A DNA stretch of 64,000 nt, taken from contig NZ_BMWA01000016.1 in assembly GCF_014650995.1 (NCBI RefSeq), positions 144,678-208,677 on the forward strand. The letters are read 5' to 3'. The position numbers and the translations under genes are program-made. Below the pieces are notes generated by a model. The model searched no databases, was not told the origin of the DNA, and saw only the letters and a list, made by a program, of their open reading frames with translations. Shown here in pieces: positions 1-8,168 of this stretch (the stretch's first letter is position 1; every line of letters starts with the position of its first letter). Source of the stretch: Streptomyces viridiviolaceus (GTDB taxonomy: Bacteria > Actinomycetota > Actinomycetes > Streptomycetales > Streptomycetaceae).

Positions 1-206
1 TTCTCGATGCGCTCGCCGATGCCCAGGCTCTGGAAGATCCGCATGGTCCAGTCGTTGACCGTGACCGCCCGGGCCCGGGGGTAGATCTCTCTGTCCCGTT
101 CGAAGGCGATCACTCGCGCGCCCTGCTGGGCGAGCGTCAGGGCACCGACGACGCCCGTAGGGCCGTAGCCGATGACGGCGACGTCCGCGTCGAAGTTCTG
201 GGGCAT
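1..206 (-). CDS. FAD-dependent monooxygenase, N-terminal part only
   Basis: The 68 visible codons start MPQNFDADVAVIGYGPTG, which is the Rossmann fold GxGxxG for the FAD ADP moiety, and continue with QQGARVIAFERDREIYPRARAV, the usual second strand ending in an acidic residue that binds the ribose. This matches PHBH-fold aromatic hydroxylases such as MhpA-like 3-(3-hydroxyphenyl)propionate hydroxylases. These enzymes are soluble and use NAD(P)H and O2 to hydroxylate a phenolic ring. The gene runs off the left edge, so its substrate domain is not seen. It is divergent from a TetR gene with a palindrome between them, so it is probably the repressor's target (inference). Confidence 0.8.
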   Translation of the reverse strand, partial: MPQNFDADVAVIGYGPTGVVGALTLAQQGARVIAFERDREIYPRARAVTVNDWTMRIFQSLGIGERIE

Positions 207-238
207 GGCGGCCTCCTTGCCGTTCGTCCCATGTTTTA

Positions 239-254
239 GACCGGTCGTTCGGTC
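239..254. promoter_or_regulatory. TetR-type operator palindrome
   Basis: GACCGGTCGTTCGGTC has inverted arms GACCG/CGGTC around a 6-bp centre, between the divergent monooxygenase (start 206) and TetR (start 368). Operators of this form and position are typical of autoregulated TetR repressors. Binding is inferred. Confidence 0.6.
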
Positions 255-367
255 CAATAGTGGCGACTGTCACACGGCTGAAAAAGGCCGGTCAAGAGGG
301 TGCGTCACGGATTCCGCACAGCAGAATCAGCACCCACTCCGGCGCCGGGGGCCTGATCTTCCGGCGC

Positions 368-1051
368 ATGAGCGCAGGTATGCTGCAGCGCGTGGAACCC
401 AGGCGCGACAACACCGGAAACCGCAGGGGGCGGCGCTCCCGGGAGGAGATCCTGGAGGTCGCGTCACGCCTCATGGCCGAACGCGGATACGCGGCGACCA
501 CTCTCTCGGCGCTCAGCAAGGAGACGGGGCTGCCCAAGAGCGCGGTCTACCACCACTTCCGCTCCAAGGGCGGGCTGCTCTCCGCGGTGATGGAACACGG
601 TGCCTACGCGTTCTTCCAGCACATGGCGCGGGCGCAGGAGCACCCCCCGCACGAGGGGAGCGCACGGGAGCGGCTGGGCTGGTACCTCCGGCGCACCGGG
701 GAGGTCTTCCTCGCCAACCCGGACTTCCTGCGGCTCCACCTGATCCTGGTGATGAACGCCGAGGCGGCGGAGGAAGCCGAGGCCGCCGAGGTCGACCGGA
801 TCATCGAACAGGTGCGGCGGGACGGCCGCGCGCACATGAACCGCATGATCGCCGACTCGTTCGCCGAGTACGGCCCCAAGGCCGCGCAGACCGTGGCCGA
901 CCGGCTGGACTACTTCGCCATCGCCGGTTTCGACGGGGCTTTCGTCGCCTGGCAGGCCGACCCTTCCCGCTCGATGGCCGAGGCGATGGACCTGCTCACC
1001 GACGCGGTCGCGACCCTCGGTGAGTCCATCGCCGCCGGCCTGCGCTCCTGA
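368..1051 (+). CDS. TetR/AcrR-family transcriptional regulator
   Basis: This 227-residue protein has a basic N-terminus and a TetR helix-turn-helix at about residues 27-70 (REEILEVASRLMAERGYAAT, then the recognition helix around KSAVYHHFRSKGGL). The C-terminal helical ligand domain ends in an alanine-rich helix, as in AcrR/YcdC-like members. Start 368 places the HTH at the usual distance from the N-terminus; an alternative ATG lies at 380, and neither has a strong ribosome binding site. It probably represses itself and the divergent FAD monooxygenase through the 239-254 palindrome. The ligand is unknown, perhaps a phenolic compound (inference). Confidence 0.85.
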   Translation: MSAGMLQRVEPRRDNTGNRRGRRSREEILEVASRLMAERGYAATTLSALSKETGLPKSAVYHHFRSKGGLLSAVMEHGAYAFFQHMARAQEHPPHEGSARERLGWYLRRTGEVFLANPDFLRLHLILVMNAEAAEEAEAAEVDRIIEQVRRDGRAHMNRMIADSFAEYGPKAAQTVADRLDYFAIAGFDGAFVAWQADPSRSMAEAMDLLTDAVATLGESIAAGLRS

Positions 1052-1369
1052 CGGCGGGCCGGCATGCCCGGCTTCGGGGTGCATGGGACGCCACACGGCG
1101 GGGCCGGACCCAGTGACCGACACGTGAACGCGTCGCCCTTGAAGGGGCCCGCCGGATCGAGCCAGCCGGGGGACGTCCATGGGGGTGAAACACTCGCCGC
1201 TGTCGGAGGGCCGGCCCACTCTGGTCGTCGCCGGTTTTGTCAAGCCCCGGGTTCAAGTGACGTGACGCGTTGTTTCTGTTGGGGCTTACTTGAGTCATGG
1301 GTTGGCGGAGAGCAGCCGGCCCGCCCGCTTCGTGCGGTACCCCGCCCCTTTTGCTGGAGGAGAATTCCC
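1052..1369. other. Intergenic, no supported gene
   Basis: This 318-bp stretch separates the TetR gene from the small secreted-protein gene. Open frames here are short and unlike any family I know. The promoter of the downstream gene is presumably in the last 100 bp; I see no clear -35/-10 pair. Confidence 0.5.
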
Positions 1370-1702
1370 ATGCCCCGCGCCTTTCGGATGCAGCGTCTCG
1401 TGACGGCTACCGCTTCGACCGCTCTGGTGGCAGGAGGTGTGCTGATGCCGACCGGTGCGTTCGCTGCCCCGGCGGCGCCGCAGGCCGGCGCGGTGACCGC
1501 GACTGCGGGGGACCACGGTGACCACAGGAAATACAACAAAAACAAGCACAAGAAACATAACGACTACAGCAAGTACGGCAAGCAAAAGCACAAGCGCTAC
1601 GGCGGCAACGACGGCTCCCCTGTCACCATCATCATCATCGGGAACAACAACACGGTCAACGGCAACGGGACCGGTAATGGAAGCGGCAATGTGCTGACCT
1701 GA
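1370..1702 (+). CDS. Small secreted Lys/His- and Asn/Gly-rich protein
   Basis: This is a 110-residue protein with a strong ribosome binding site (GGAGGAG, 1357-1363) before the ATG. A Sec signal peptide covers about residues 1-32 (positive MPRAFRMQR, hydrophobic core, AFA-AP cleavage). The mature part has a very basic Lys/His/Tyr/Asn segment (residues about 49-76, for example KYNKNKHKKH) followed by an Ile run and a GNNNTVNGNGTGNGSGN tail. There are no cysteines and no known domain. The tail recalls Asn/Gly-rich secreted surface peptides of streptomycetes, but it is not a chaplin, since it lacks the Gly-Val/Cys chaplin pattern. A terminator hairpin follows at 1729. Function is unknown. Confidence 0.75.
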   Translation: MPRAFRMQRLVTATASTALVAGGVLMPTGAFAAPAAPQAGAVTATAGDHGDHRKYNKNKHKKHNDYSKYGKQKHKRYGGNDGSPVTIIIIGNNNTVNGNGTGNGSGNVLT

Positions 1703-1728
1703 TTTCCACAGACGGTGTCGATTTCATG

Positions 1729-1756
1729 TCCTGGCCGGGCGGCAATGCCCGGCCAG
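1729..1756 (+). terminator. Hairpin terminator after the secreted-protein gene
   Basis: An 11-bp perfect stem CCTGGCCGGGC/GCCCGGCCAGG with a 6-nt loop lies 26 bp after the stop codon. It has no long U tract, as is common in high-GC actinomycetes. Confidence 0.65.
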
Positions 1757-2102
1757 GCCGTCGTGTGTCCGCCAGGAATCTGCGGGAGTGGGTTGTCGTA
1801 CGCAGCCTGGCACCGTGCACGGCCTGGTCTGTGCAGGCGGGTGGTCGGCTGAGCGCATCGGGACGTGCGGTGGGTGGGTGCCGGTGGCGATGCGTCGGCC
1901 TGCGCGGTACGCGCTGTCTGGTCGCCGTCGAGCAGCATCAGCGGGCCCTGGGCCGACGGCCCCAGCGGCTGTGCTGGAAGGACGTGCCGGCGCTGGACCG
2001 CTCGACCCCTCGGGGCCACGGCGGCGTGAGGATGGGCCGGACCGTACGCTTCGTGGGGAGAACCGCGTCGCCCGTTCGTGGGCACGGAACGAGAGGGGCC
2101 GC
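1757..2102. other. Intergenic, no supported gene
   Basis: There are 346 bp between the terminator and the ECF sigma gene. Frames on both strands are open because of high GC but match nothing I recognise. The sigma-factor promoter should lie in the right part. Confidence 0.45.
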
Positions 2103-2996
2103 ATGTCCGGTGACGCGGGGCCGCACCCGTCCGGGACCGCCGAAGCCGAGCGGCGGTTCGTCGAGCACCGCCGACTGCTGCACGCCGTGGCCTACCGAGT
2201 GCTGGGCAGCGTCACCGACGCCGAGGACGTGGTGCAGGACGCCTGGCTGCGCTGGAGCCGTCAGGACATGGCCGATGTCGCGGACGCCGAGGGCTACCTC
2301 GTACGCACGACCATCCGGCTGGCGATCGACCGGCTGCGCAGCGCGCACGTGCGACGCGAGGCATACGTGGGCCCCTGGCTGCCCGAGCCGCTGCTGACCG
2401 GCCCGGACGTCGCCGACAACGTGCTGCTCGCCGACTCGGTCTCGACCGCGATGCTCGTAGTCCTGGAGAGCCTGTCCCCGGTCGAGCGCGCGGTGTTCGT
2501 GCTCGACGAGGTCTTCGGCTACAGCCACGCCGAGACCGCGCGCTGCGTCGGGCGCAGCGAAGTGGCGGTACGCCAGATCGCGCACCGTGCGAAGAAGGCC
2601 GTGGAGGCGCGCCGCCGTCGCTACGACACCGACCAGGTCACCCGGCTGCGCGCCACCGAACGCTTCCTCGCTGCCTGCGCCGGCGGCGACCTGCGGGCCC
2701 TGATGGAGGTGCTGGCGCCCGACGTGACGATGGTGAGCGACGGCGGCGGCTTCACCGGCGCGCCCCGCAAGCCGATCCACGGCGCCGAGCACGTGGCCCG
2801 CGCGGTCACCGTCCTCTTCCGGCGCAGGCCCCACGACTCGACCGCGCGGGTGGTTGCGGTCAACGGTGGCCCCGGGATCGTCGTCCTCGCCGGAAGCACG
2901 CCGATCCTGGCGGGCGTCCTGCACCTGGTGGACGGGGCGGTCGACACCATCCACATGGTCAGCAACCCTCAGAAGCTGACAGGCGTCATGATGTGA
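2103..2996 (+). CDS. ECF41-type RNA polymerase sigma factor (SigJ-like), copy 1 of 3
   Basis: A 297-residue sigma factor with region 2 at about 18-85 (VEHRRLLHAVAYRVLGSVTD, EDVVQDAWLRW), region 4 at about 112-175, and a SnoaL-like C-terminal extension from about 180. It carries the three ECF41 signatures: WLPEP (92-96) in the linker, DGGGF (213-217) and NPQKL near the C-terminus. In this family the extension acts as a built-in regulator instead of an anti-sigma factor. ATG 2103 follows GAGAGGGG. A DoxX-like membrane protein gene follows after 91 bp, with a 9-bp inverted repeat between them, and may be its target. DGGGF differs from the usual DGGGK in the last residue. Confidence 0.9.
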   Translation: MSGDAGPHPSGTAEAERRFVEHRRLLHAVAYRVLGSVTDAEDVVQDAWLRWSRQDMADVADAEGYLVRTTIRLAIDRLRSAHVRREAYVGPWLPEPLLTGPDVADNVLLADSVSTAMLVVLESLSPVERAVFVLDEVFGYSHAETARCVGRSEVAVRQIAHRAKKAVEARRRRYDTDQVTRLRATERFLAACAGGDLRALMEVLAPDVTMVSDGGGFTGAPRKPIHGAEHVARAVTVLFRRRPHDSTARVVAVNGGPGIVVLAGSTPILAGVLHLVDGAVDTIHMVSNPQKLTGVMM

Positions 2997-3040
2997 CGCA
3001 GGCCATGCGGGACCGCGTCACGATTCGGCGCGCTGTCTCG

Positions 3041-3073
3041 TCCGTGAGGCGAACCACTGGCACCCCTCACGGA
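3041..3073. repeat. 9-bp inverted repeat upstream of the DoxX-like gene
   Basis: TCCGTGAGG and CCTCACGGA flank a 15-bp spacer just before the GTG start at 3088. It could be an operator or a weak attenuator. The right arm nearly touches the ribosome binding site (GGAG 3077), so a hairpin could hide it (inference). Confidence 0.5.
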
Positions 3074-3087
3074 AACGGAGACACCCC

Positions 3088-3459
3088 GTGTTCGCTCTCT
3101 ACCTCACGGTCACTCTGATCGCGGCGTTCCTGTGCGGCTGGGCCGGCGTGCTCGGTCTCATCGGCCACGAGATCCCGAAGAGCCAGGCGGCGAAGCTGGG
3201 CGTGCCCGGGTCCTGGACACCCGTGATGGGCATGCTGCTTGCGGCGGGCACGCTGGGTCTGCTGTCGGGGATCGCCGTGCCGCTGCTGGGTACGCTCGCT
3301 GCCACCTGCTTGGTGCTGTACTTCGTCGGCGCCTTCTACGCCCACGTGCGGGTGCGCGACCACGATTTCACCCTCTGGTCCGTGTTCTTCGTGGCTGTGG
3401 TTGCGGCCCTGGCCGTCAACCTCGCCCACTACGGCCTGGGCGGCGCCTGGGAGCTGTGA
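3088..3459 (+). CDS. DoxX-like four-helix membrane protein
   Basis: This 123-residue protein has four predicted membrane segments (about residues 2-24, 46-64, 67-85 and 97-115), a short charged loop after the first (HEIPKSQAAKLG) and the PGSWTPVMG motif common in DoxX/DUF4267-like small membrane proteins. The start is GTG with GGAG at 3077. DoxX family members are often found with redox enzymes or ECF sigma factors, but their role is not settled. Its position directly after an ECF41 sigma gene, in the same direction, suggests co-expression or sigma-dependent control (inference). Confidence 0.7.
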   Translation: MFALYLTVTLIAAFLCGWAGVLGLIGHEIPKSQAAKLGVPGSWTPVMGMLLAAGTLGLLSGIAVPLLGTLAATCLVLYFVGAFYAHVRVRDHDFTLWSVFFVAVVAALAVNLAHYGLGGAWEL

Positions 3460-3770
3460 GACCACGGGTGCAGGGACGGGGGAGGTGCGAAGGTCGAGGC
3501 CCTTCACAAGGCGGTGCACACGCGACGCGGGCAGGCGGACGTTTCCGCCTTCGGGACAACGAGCAGGCTCTCGCACGTACCTGGACGCGCTCCCCACAAT
3601 CGCCCACAGCCGTGCCAGCACCACCCCGACTCTCACCCCGCCTATGGGCGGCTTCCTGGGCGACGCGATCGACATCAACCAGTCCGTCAGTCGGATGCCG
3701 GCGCTCAGGAAGCCGGGCTCGTGGCGCCTGCGCCGTCTCTGTTGTCAGCGGCGGCTGCGATGCTGGCGGC
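3460..3770. other. Intergenic, no supported gene
   Basis: There are 311 bp between the DoxX-like and YunG-like genes. Frames are open on both strands but I recognise nothing in them. Confidence 0.45.
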
Positions 3771-4169
3771 ATGTCACCTTGGAACCTGCTCGATCTCGAC
3801 AAGGCCCTGCGCGCCGGCTGGGCCGCCGACACCTGTTCGCCCGATGACCGGGCCGACTGGCAGCCCGGCAACCCGGCCTGGGGGCACTGTGACGTCACGG
3901 CCTTGATCGTGAACGACGTCTTCGGCGGTGATCTCGTAGTGGGCGAGGTGCACCATGACGGGACCCAGCGTGGCTTCCACTGGTGGAACCGGCTGCCCAG
4001 CGGTGTCGAACTCGACCTGACTCGCGAGCAGTTCCAGCACGGACAGACCATCACGGCCGCCCGAGTCGTGGAGCGCCCGCCCGGCCCGCTACCCCGCCGC
4101 TGGGAGGAGTACCTCCTCCTGCGTGAGCGTGTCATCAAGTACCTCGGTCCGCTTCCGGAACCGGTCTGA
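3771..4169 (+). CDS. YunG-like protein
   Basis: A 132-residue soluble protein starting MSPWNLLDLDKALRAGW. It contains the family pattern ADTCSPDDRADW, NPAWGHCDVTALIVNDVFGG, then GFHWWNRLPSGVELDLTREQF. The conserved Cys, the His-Trp-Trp-Asn and the Asp-Leu-Thr motif are the features of the YunG family of Bacillus and streptomycetes, which resembles a papain/transglutaminase-like fold; no reaction has been assigned that I know of. I see no clear Shine-Dalgarno before ATG 3771. It stands alone on its strand between decayed sequences. Confidence 0.7.
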   Translation: MSPWNLLDLDKALRAGWAADTCSPDDRADWQPGNPAWGHCDVTALIVNDVFGGDLVVGEVHHDGTQRGFHWWNRLPSGVELDLTREQFQHGQTITAARVVERPPGPLPRRWEEYLLLRERVIKYLGPLPEPV

Positions 4170-4180
4170 GGAGGCCGGGA

Positions 4181-4350
4181 TCAGCCGGTCCACGACGTGG
4201 CCTTGGTGCAGAGCTGGTCGACGGCGGCGGTGGCCGGCGCCTTGGGCGTGATCGAATCGAATCGGTACTGGACAGTGGACATCAGGGCGTCGTCCTTGGC
4301 CCGGCCCGTCTTGTCGCGGACGCAGCCGGATTCAAGCAGCCGCGGACGCG
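4181..4350 (-). pseudogene. Possible C-terminal remnant of an exported protein
   Basis: Reading leftwards, the frame ends CVRDKTGRAKDDALMSTVQY followed by a tail finishing DQLCTKATSWTG and a stop at 4181. The two Cys and the composition look like the end of a real small exported or lipoprotein gene, but there is no start or signal peptide; the frame upstream runs into the antisense of the phosphatase relic. I cannot name the family. Confidence 0.3.
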
Positions 4351-4759
4351 GGCTGGAACGCGTACGACCACCTTGCCGTGATCGCCCGCTTCGCCCATGT
4401 CCCAGCAGGCCCAGTCGGTGCAGGACCTGTTCGATCATGCCCTGCTGGGATGGATGCGGGACGCCGAGGCGACCGACGGCGAAACGTGGACCGCGTTCTC
4501 TGAGCGCGCCGCGGCCGAGCCGACCGCCTCGCTCGGCCGGGGGCGCGACGCGGCCGTCGTCACCTCGGGTGGCCTGCCTACTGCCTTGTGCAGCGCACTG
4601 CTCTCACTGCCCCGTGAGGGCGTCGTCTCCCTCAACCGCGTGACCGTCGACGCCTCCGTCACCGCCCTTGCGGCCGGCGCGTCCGGGACCACTCCGCTGA
4701 CCTTCGACGACCACGCCCATCTCGTCGGCGACAGGTCCCATATGCGCACCTACCGCTGA
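4348..4759 (+). pseudogene. Decayed histidine phosphatase (phosphoglycerate mutase-like)
   Basis: Two frames together give a phosphatase C-terminal half. The first (4348-4413) reads AGWNAYDHLAVIARFAHVPA; the second (about 4410-4759) reads QSVQDLFDHALLGWMRDAEA and continues to VVTSGGLPTALCSALLSLP and a VGDRS tail. The gene needs one frameshift near 4411 and lacks its N-terminal half, including the RHG catalytic motif, so it cannot be active. The VVTSGG segment stands where the family normally has its second catalytic His region. It lies tail to tail with the TetR gene at 4791. Confidence 0.65.
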
Positions 4760-4790
4760 CGTCCCCACAGACCGGACTGGTGCCGACGGC

Positions 4791-5399
4791 CTAGACCGCT
4801 GTCTGCGTGGTCGCCGTCTGCGCCATCGCCCGGGAGGCGTTGAACAGCGCGTGGACGGCGGCCCGGACCTGGGCGGCGACGACTTCGGGGGTGGAGGTGT
4901 CGAGCTTGCCGTCGAGGTGCAGGAACGCCAAGCCGTGGACGAGGGCCCACACCGTGGTGGACAGGGCGTCCGCGTCCACGCCGGGGAAGGTGGACTGGAC
5001 GATGCCGCGGACGTACTCCGAGATGGCGGCGGTCGCGGCGACCCGTTCCTCGCTGGTCGGATCGCAGGGCTCGGCGAACATGGCCCTGAACAGTGCCGGG
5101 TGTTCCAGGGCGAACTGGACGTAGGCGACGGCGACCGCGGCGAGTTCGTCGGGGGTCGAGGGTGCGGGATGGGCCTGGGCCAGGTGCCCGGCGAGTTCTC
5201 GGTAGCCTTCGGCGGCCACCGCGGAAACGAGCGCGTCGCGGTCGGCGTAGTGGCGGTAGGGGGCCGTGGCCGACACCCCGGCGCGCCGGGCGACTGCGCG
5301 CAGCGAGAGGCCCGCGCTGCCGTCCTCTTCGAGGAGTTCGCGCGCGGCGCGCAGGCAGGCGGCGCGCAGGTCGCCGTGGTGATACGTGTCCTGAGGCAT
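4791..5399 (-). CDS. TetR-family regulator, candidate controller of the ACATT/AATGT regulon
   Basis: A 202-residue protein starting MPQDTYHHGDLRAACLRAAR. The HTH lies at about 25-55 (GSAGLSLRAVARRAGVSATA, PYRHYADRDALVSAV), and the C-terminal domain is of the TetR_C_33/WHG type (EHPALFRAMFAEPCD). Start 5399 has AAGGGA nine bases upstream; an ATG at 5408 sits too close to that site. It is divergent from the decayed OYE gene, and site A (5419-5449) lies between them. The same site pattern recurs before the decarboxylase, the intact OYE and the quinone reductase, so this protein is the best candidate for their shared repressor (inference). Confidence 0.85.
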   Translation of the reverse strand: MPQDTYHHGDLRAACLRAARELLEEDGSAGLSLRAVARRAGVSATAPYRHYADRDALVSAVAAEGYRELAGHLAQAHPAPSTPDELAAVAVAYVQFALEHPALFRAMFAEPCDPTSEERVAATAAISEYVRGIVQSTFPGVDADALSTTVWALVHGLAFLHLDGKLDTSTPEVVAAQVRAAVHALFNASRAMAQTATTQTAV

Positions 5400-5418
5400 G
5401 GGTCGCATTCCCTTGAAA

Positions 5419-5449
5419 TTTACAGTGCTCACATTACCTCTCCAATGTG
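5419..5449. promoter_or_regulatory. Shared promoter/operator, site A
   Basis: TTTACA (5419-5424) precedes ACATT-N8-AATGT (5431-5448; extended CACATT/AATGTG), and a GCATACAT box follows. The same order occurs at sites B, C and D. Here the expected -10 TAATGT is CAATGT, which may weaken transcription of the pseudogene it precedes. Confidence 0.7.
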
Positions 5450-5497
5450 AACGCCGCATACATCCTAAGCGATCGAAAGGGAAGAGGGAAACCGCGG

Positions 5498-6261
5498 AGG
5501 ACGAGCGAGCTGTTCGCGCCACTACTGCTTCGCTCCGGGCAGGTGCTGAAGAACCGGATCGCGAAGGCGGCCATGGAGGAGAACATGGCCGGTGACGGCC
5601 GGCTCCCCGACGAGCGGATGTTCACGCTGTACCGACGCTGGGCCGCCGGCGCCGGGCTGCTCGACATCGTCCGCGCAGTCCGGGCCGTCGTGTCGCCGGC
5701 CTTCGCGGTCGCGGTCAAGCTCAACTCCGCCGACTTCCAGCGCGGCGGATTCGACGCCGACGACGATCGCGATACTTGAACCCCCTCGGCGTCGACCTGG
5801 TCGAACTGTCCGGCGGCAGTTACGAAAGCCCGGCGATGACCGGCCGTTCCGCCGACGCCCGCACCCGGGCCCGCGAGGCCTACTTCCTGGACCTGGCCAA
5901 GGACCTGGTCCAGACCAGCCCGCTGCCACTGATGCTCACCGGAGGCATCACCCAACGCGTCACTGCCGAAAGGGTCCTCGACAGTGGTGTGGCGGTCGTC
6001 GGCATGGGCACCGCCCTCGCCGTCACCCCCGACCTGCCCGACCGCTGGAAGAACTACCGCGAGGCCGACTGGCCGATGGAACCGGTGACGTGGACCGACA
6101 GGGCTCTCGCGTCCGCCAGTATGGCGCGGGTGCGCCACCTGGCACGCCGCATCGCCCGCGGAAGCAAACCCGCGCCCGGAATCCACCCGGCGATCGCCCT
6201 GATCTCCGAACGGCGCCAACAGCGCAAGGCTCTGCGCCGCTACCGCGCCTGGCTGTCCAGA
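5498..6261 (+). pseudogene. Decayed NADH:flavin oxidoreductase (Old Yellow Enzyme) copy
   Basis: This is a broken paralogue of the intact gene at 10004-11248; most remaining residues match it. Damage seen: the start codon is AGG instead of ATG (5498); about 150 codons are missing between RRWAAGAG and LLDIVRAVRA (at about 5652), removing the HPGRQ and HAAHGYLLSQF active-site segments; 11 bases are lost after GACGACG near 5767 and one C is gained shortly after, shifting the frame; and the natural C-terminus is gone after WLSR. Downstream sequence is unrelated. It keeps the upstream operator (site A) and the divergent TetR neighbour, so this may be the original OYE locus, later replaced by the copy at 10 kb. 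Confidence 0.9.
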
Positions 6262-6552
6262 GACAGCCCACCGGGGGCCGGTAAACCTGCCCTGCAGGAT
6301 GCCACCGGCCGGTTCCCCCTGCCGAAAAGCAACGGTTGCAAGGCAGCAGTGGGCACTTTCCCACGAGGGCAACTTCGTCGCGAGCTCTCCCAGCGACGCC
6401 GTCCGCCGTGTACGAGCTCGCCGGGTGACAGCGGCGCCGGGTGCGCGTTCCGCGTGGGACAAGGTGAAGAGGGCGAACCTGCCCTGTGGGCGGGCAGCCC
6501 TCTTGTCATGGCGTGGCCCCGATCGGGGCCGTGGTCGCACGGCAGCCGCGGT

Positions 6553-8151
6553 TCAGCGGACGCCGGCTGCCTTGAGGACCTTGAGTGCTCCGGTCAGGAG
6601 GGTGGCCCAGGTTTCGGGGCTGATGCGGGCGGGTGGGGTGAAGCCTTGGATCCGTTGGTGGGCGATGGTCTGGGGTTCGGTGTACTTGAGGATGCCGTCG
6701 GCGCCGTGGCGCCGGCCGAGTCCGGAGTCGCCCATGCCACCCATCGGCGCGTCGATGCTTCCCCATGCGGCCGCGAAGGCCTCGTTGACGTTGACGGTGC
6801 CCGCGTGCACGCGGGCGGCGACGGCCCGGCCGCGGGCTCCGTTGCGGGTCCAGACGCTCCCGTTGAGGCCGTAGGGGGTGGCGTTGGCCAGAGAGATGGC
6901 CTCGTCGATGTCACGGTAGGAGTAGACGGAGACGACGGGGCCGAAGGTCTCGTGGTCGTACAGGGTCATGTCGGGGGTGACATCGGTGAGGATCGTCGGT
7001 TCGTAGAAGAGGGGGCCGAGGTCGGGCCGTGCCTTGCCCCCGGCGAGGACGGTGGCGCCCTTGGCGACGGCGTCGTCGACGTGTTCGGCGACGGTCTCGA
7101 GCTGGGACGGGGTGGTGAGGCTGCCGACGTCGATGCTGTAGTCGTACGCGGCGCCGATCTTGAGGTTCTTGGTACGGGCGGTGAACGCGGCGATGAACTC
7201 GTCACGGATCGATTCGGCCACATACAGGCGTTCGATGGAGACGCACAGCTGGCCGGCGGACGGGAAGCAGGCGGCGACAGCACCATCGGCGGCCTTCTCG
7301 ATGTCGGCGTCGTCCAGAACGATCATGGCGTTCTTGCCGCCGAGCTCGAGAGAGGCGCCGATCAGGCGCCGGCCGGCGTCGCCGGCGATCTTACGGCCGC
7401 TGGCGGTGGAGCCGGTGAACATCATGTAGTCGGCGTTGTCCATCAGGGTGCCACCGATGGAGCTGCCGCGGCCGATCACCATCTGCCACACGCCCGCGGG
7501 CAGTCCGGCCTCGTACATGAGGTCCATGGACCACAGGGCGGTGAGCGCGGTCTGGGTGTCGGGCTTCTGGACGACGGCGTTGCCGGCCATGAGGGCGGCG
7601 ATGGTGTCGCTGGCGGCCATGCTCAGTGGGTAGTTCCACGGGGAGATGACGGTGACGACGCCCTTCGGGTGGCGCAGTTCGGTGGTGTGGGTGAGCAGCG
7701 GGATCGCGCCGCGGCGGCGCTTGGGGCCGAGGTACTTGGCGGCGTTGCGGGCGTAGTAGCGGGAGACGATGCCGATGTCGACGACCTCGAGGAATGCGTC
7801 GCGGCGGGTCTTGCCGTTCTCGGCCTGCATCAGGTCGAGCGCTTCGTCCTGGCGGGCCAGGACGAGGTCGTGGTAGCGCAGAAGGATCTTCTTGCGCTCC
7901 TCGATCGGTGTGGCGGCCCAGGCCTTCTGGGCGATCCGGGCACGGGCGAACGCGGCCTCGACGTCTTCGGGCGTGGAGACCGGAAAGTCGGCCAGGGGGA
8001 CGCCCGTGTAGGGGGCGCTGGTGGTGACCCGCGATGCATCCGGCGCGGCCGAGACCTGCGCGGTCAGCCGCTCGAGCAGAGCCGGGGTGATGGACGCGGG
8101 CAGGCCCGGGCCGCGGGCGGCCGTGGGGCGGCTGGCGTGGTCGGTGACCAT
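6553..8151 (-). CDS. NAD(P)-dependent aldehyde dehydrogenase, succinate-semialdehyde dehydrogenase type
   Basis: This 532-residue ALDH-superfamily enzyme has a complete catalytic set: Asn173 in ISPWNYPL, Glu269 in LELGGKN and Cys303 in GQLCVSIERLY, and the cofactor loop FTGSTASGRKI. The overall pattern (FARARIAQKAWAATPIEERK, a YYARNAAKYLGPKRRRG segment) is that of the actinobacterial GabD2-like subgroup, usually named succinic semialdehyde dehydrogenase (NADP+). It oxidises an aldehyde to its acid in the cytosol. An AAGGAG site precedes ATG 8151. It starts 17 bp after the decarboxylase-like gene on the same strand, so the two form an operon probably driven from site B. The true substrate may be a product of its neighbours. 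Confidence 0.85.
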   Translation of the reverse strand: MVTDHASRPTAARGPGLPASITPALLERLTAQVSAAPDASRVTTSAPYTGVPLADFPVSTPEDVEAAFARARIAQKAWAATPIEERKKILLRYHDLVLARQDEALDLMQAENGKTRRDAFLEVVDIGIVSRYYARNAAKYLGPKRRRGAIPLLTHTTELRHPKGVVTVISPWNYPLSMAASDTIAALMAGNAVVQKPDTQTALTALWSMDLMYEAGLPAGVWQMVIGRGSSIGGTLMDNADYMMFTGSTASGRKIAGDAGRRLIGASLELGGKNAMIVLDDADIEKAADGAVAACFPSAGQLCVSIERLYVAESIRDEFIAAFTARTKNLKIGAAYDYSIDVGSLTTPSQLETVAEHVDDAVAKGATVLAGGKARPDLGPLFYEPTILTDVTPDMTLYDHETFGPVVSVYSYRDIDEAISLANATPYGLNGSVWTRNGARGRAVAARVHAGTVNVNEAFAAAWGSIDAPMGGMGDSGLGRRHGADGILKYTEPQTIAHQRIQGFTPPARISPETWATLLTGALKVLKAAGVR

Positions 8152-8168
8152 GGCGGGACTCCTTGCTG

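Noticed and set aside
1170..1264. A short plus frame (MGVKHSPLSEGRPTLVVAGF) upstream of the small secreted protein
   Set aside because: It has 29 codons, no ribosome binding site and no match; I cannot support it as a peptide gene.
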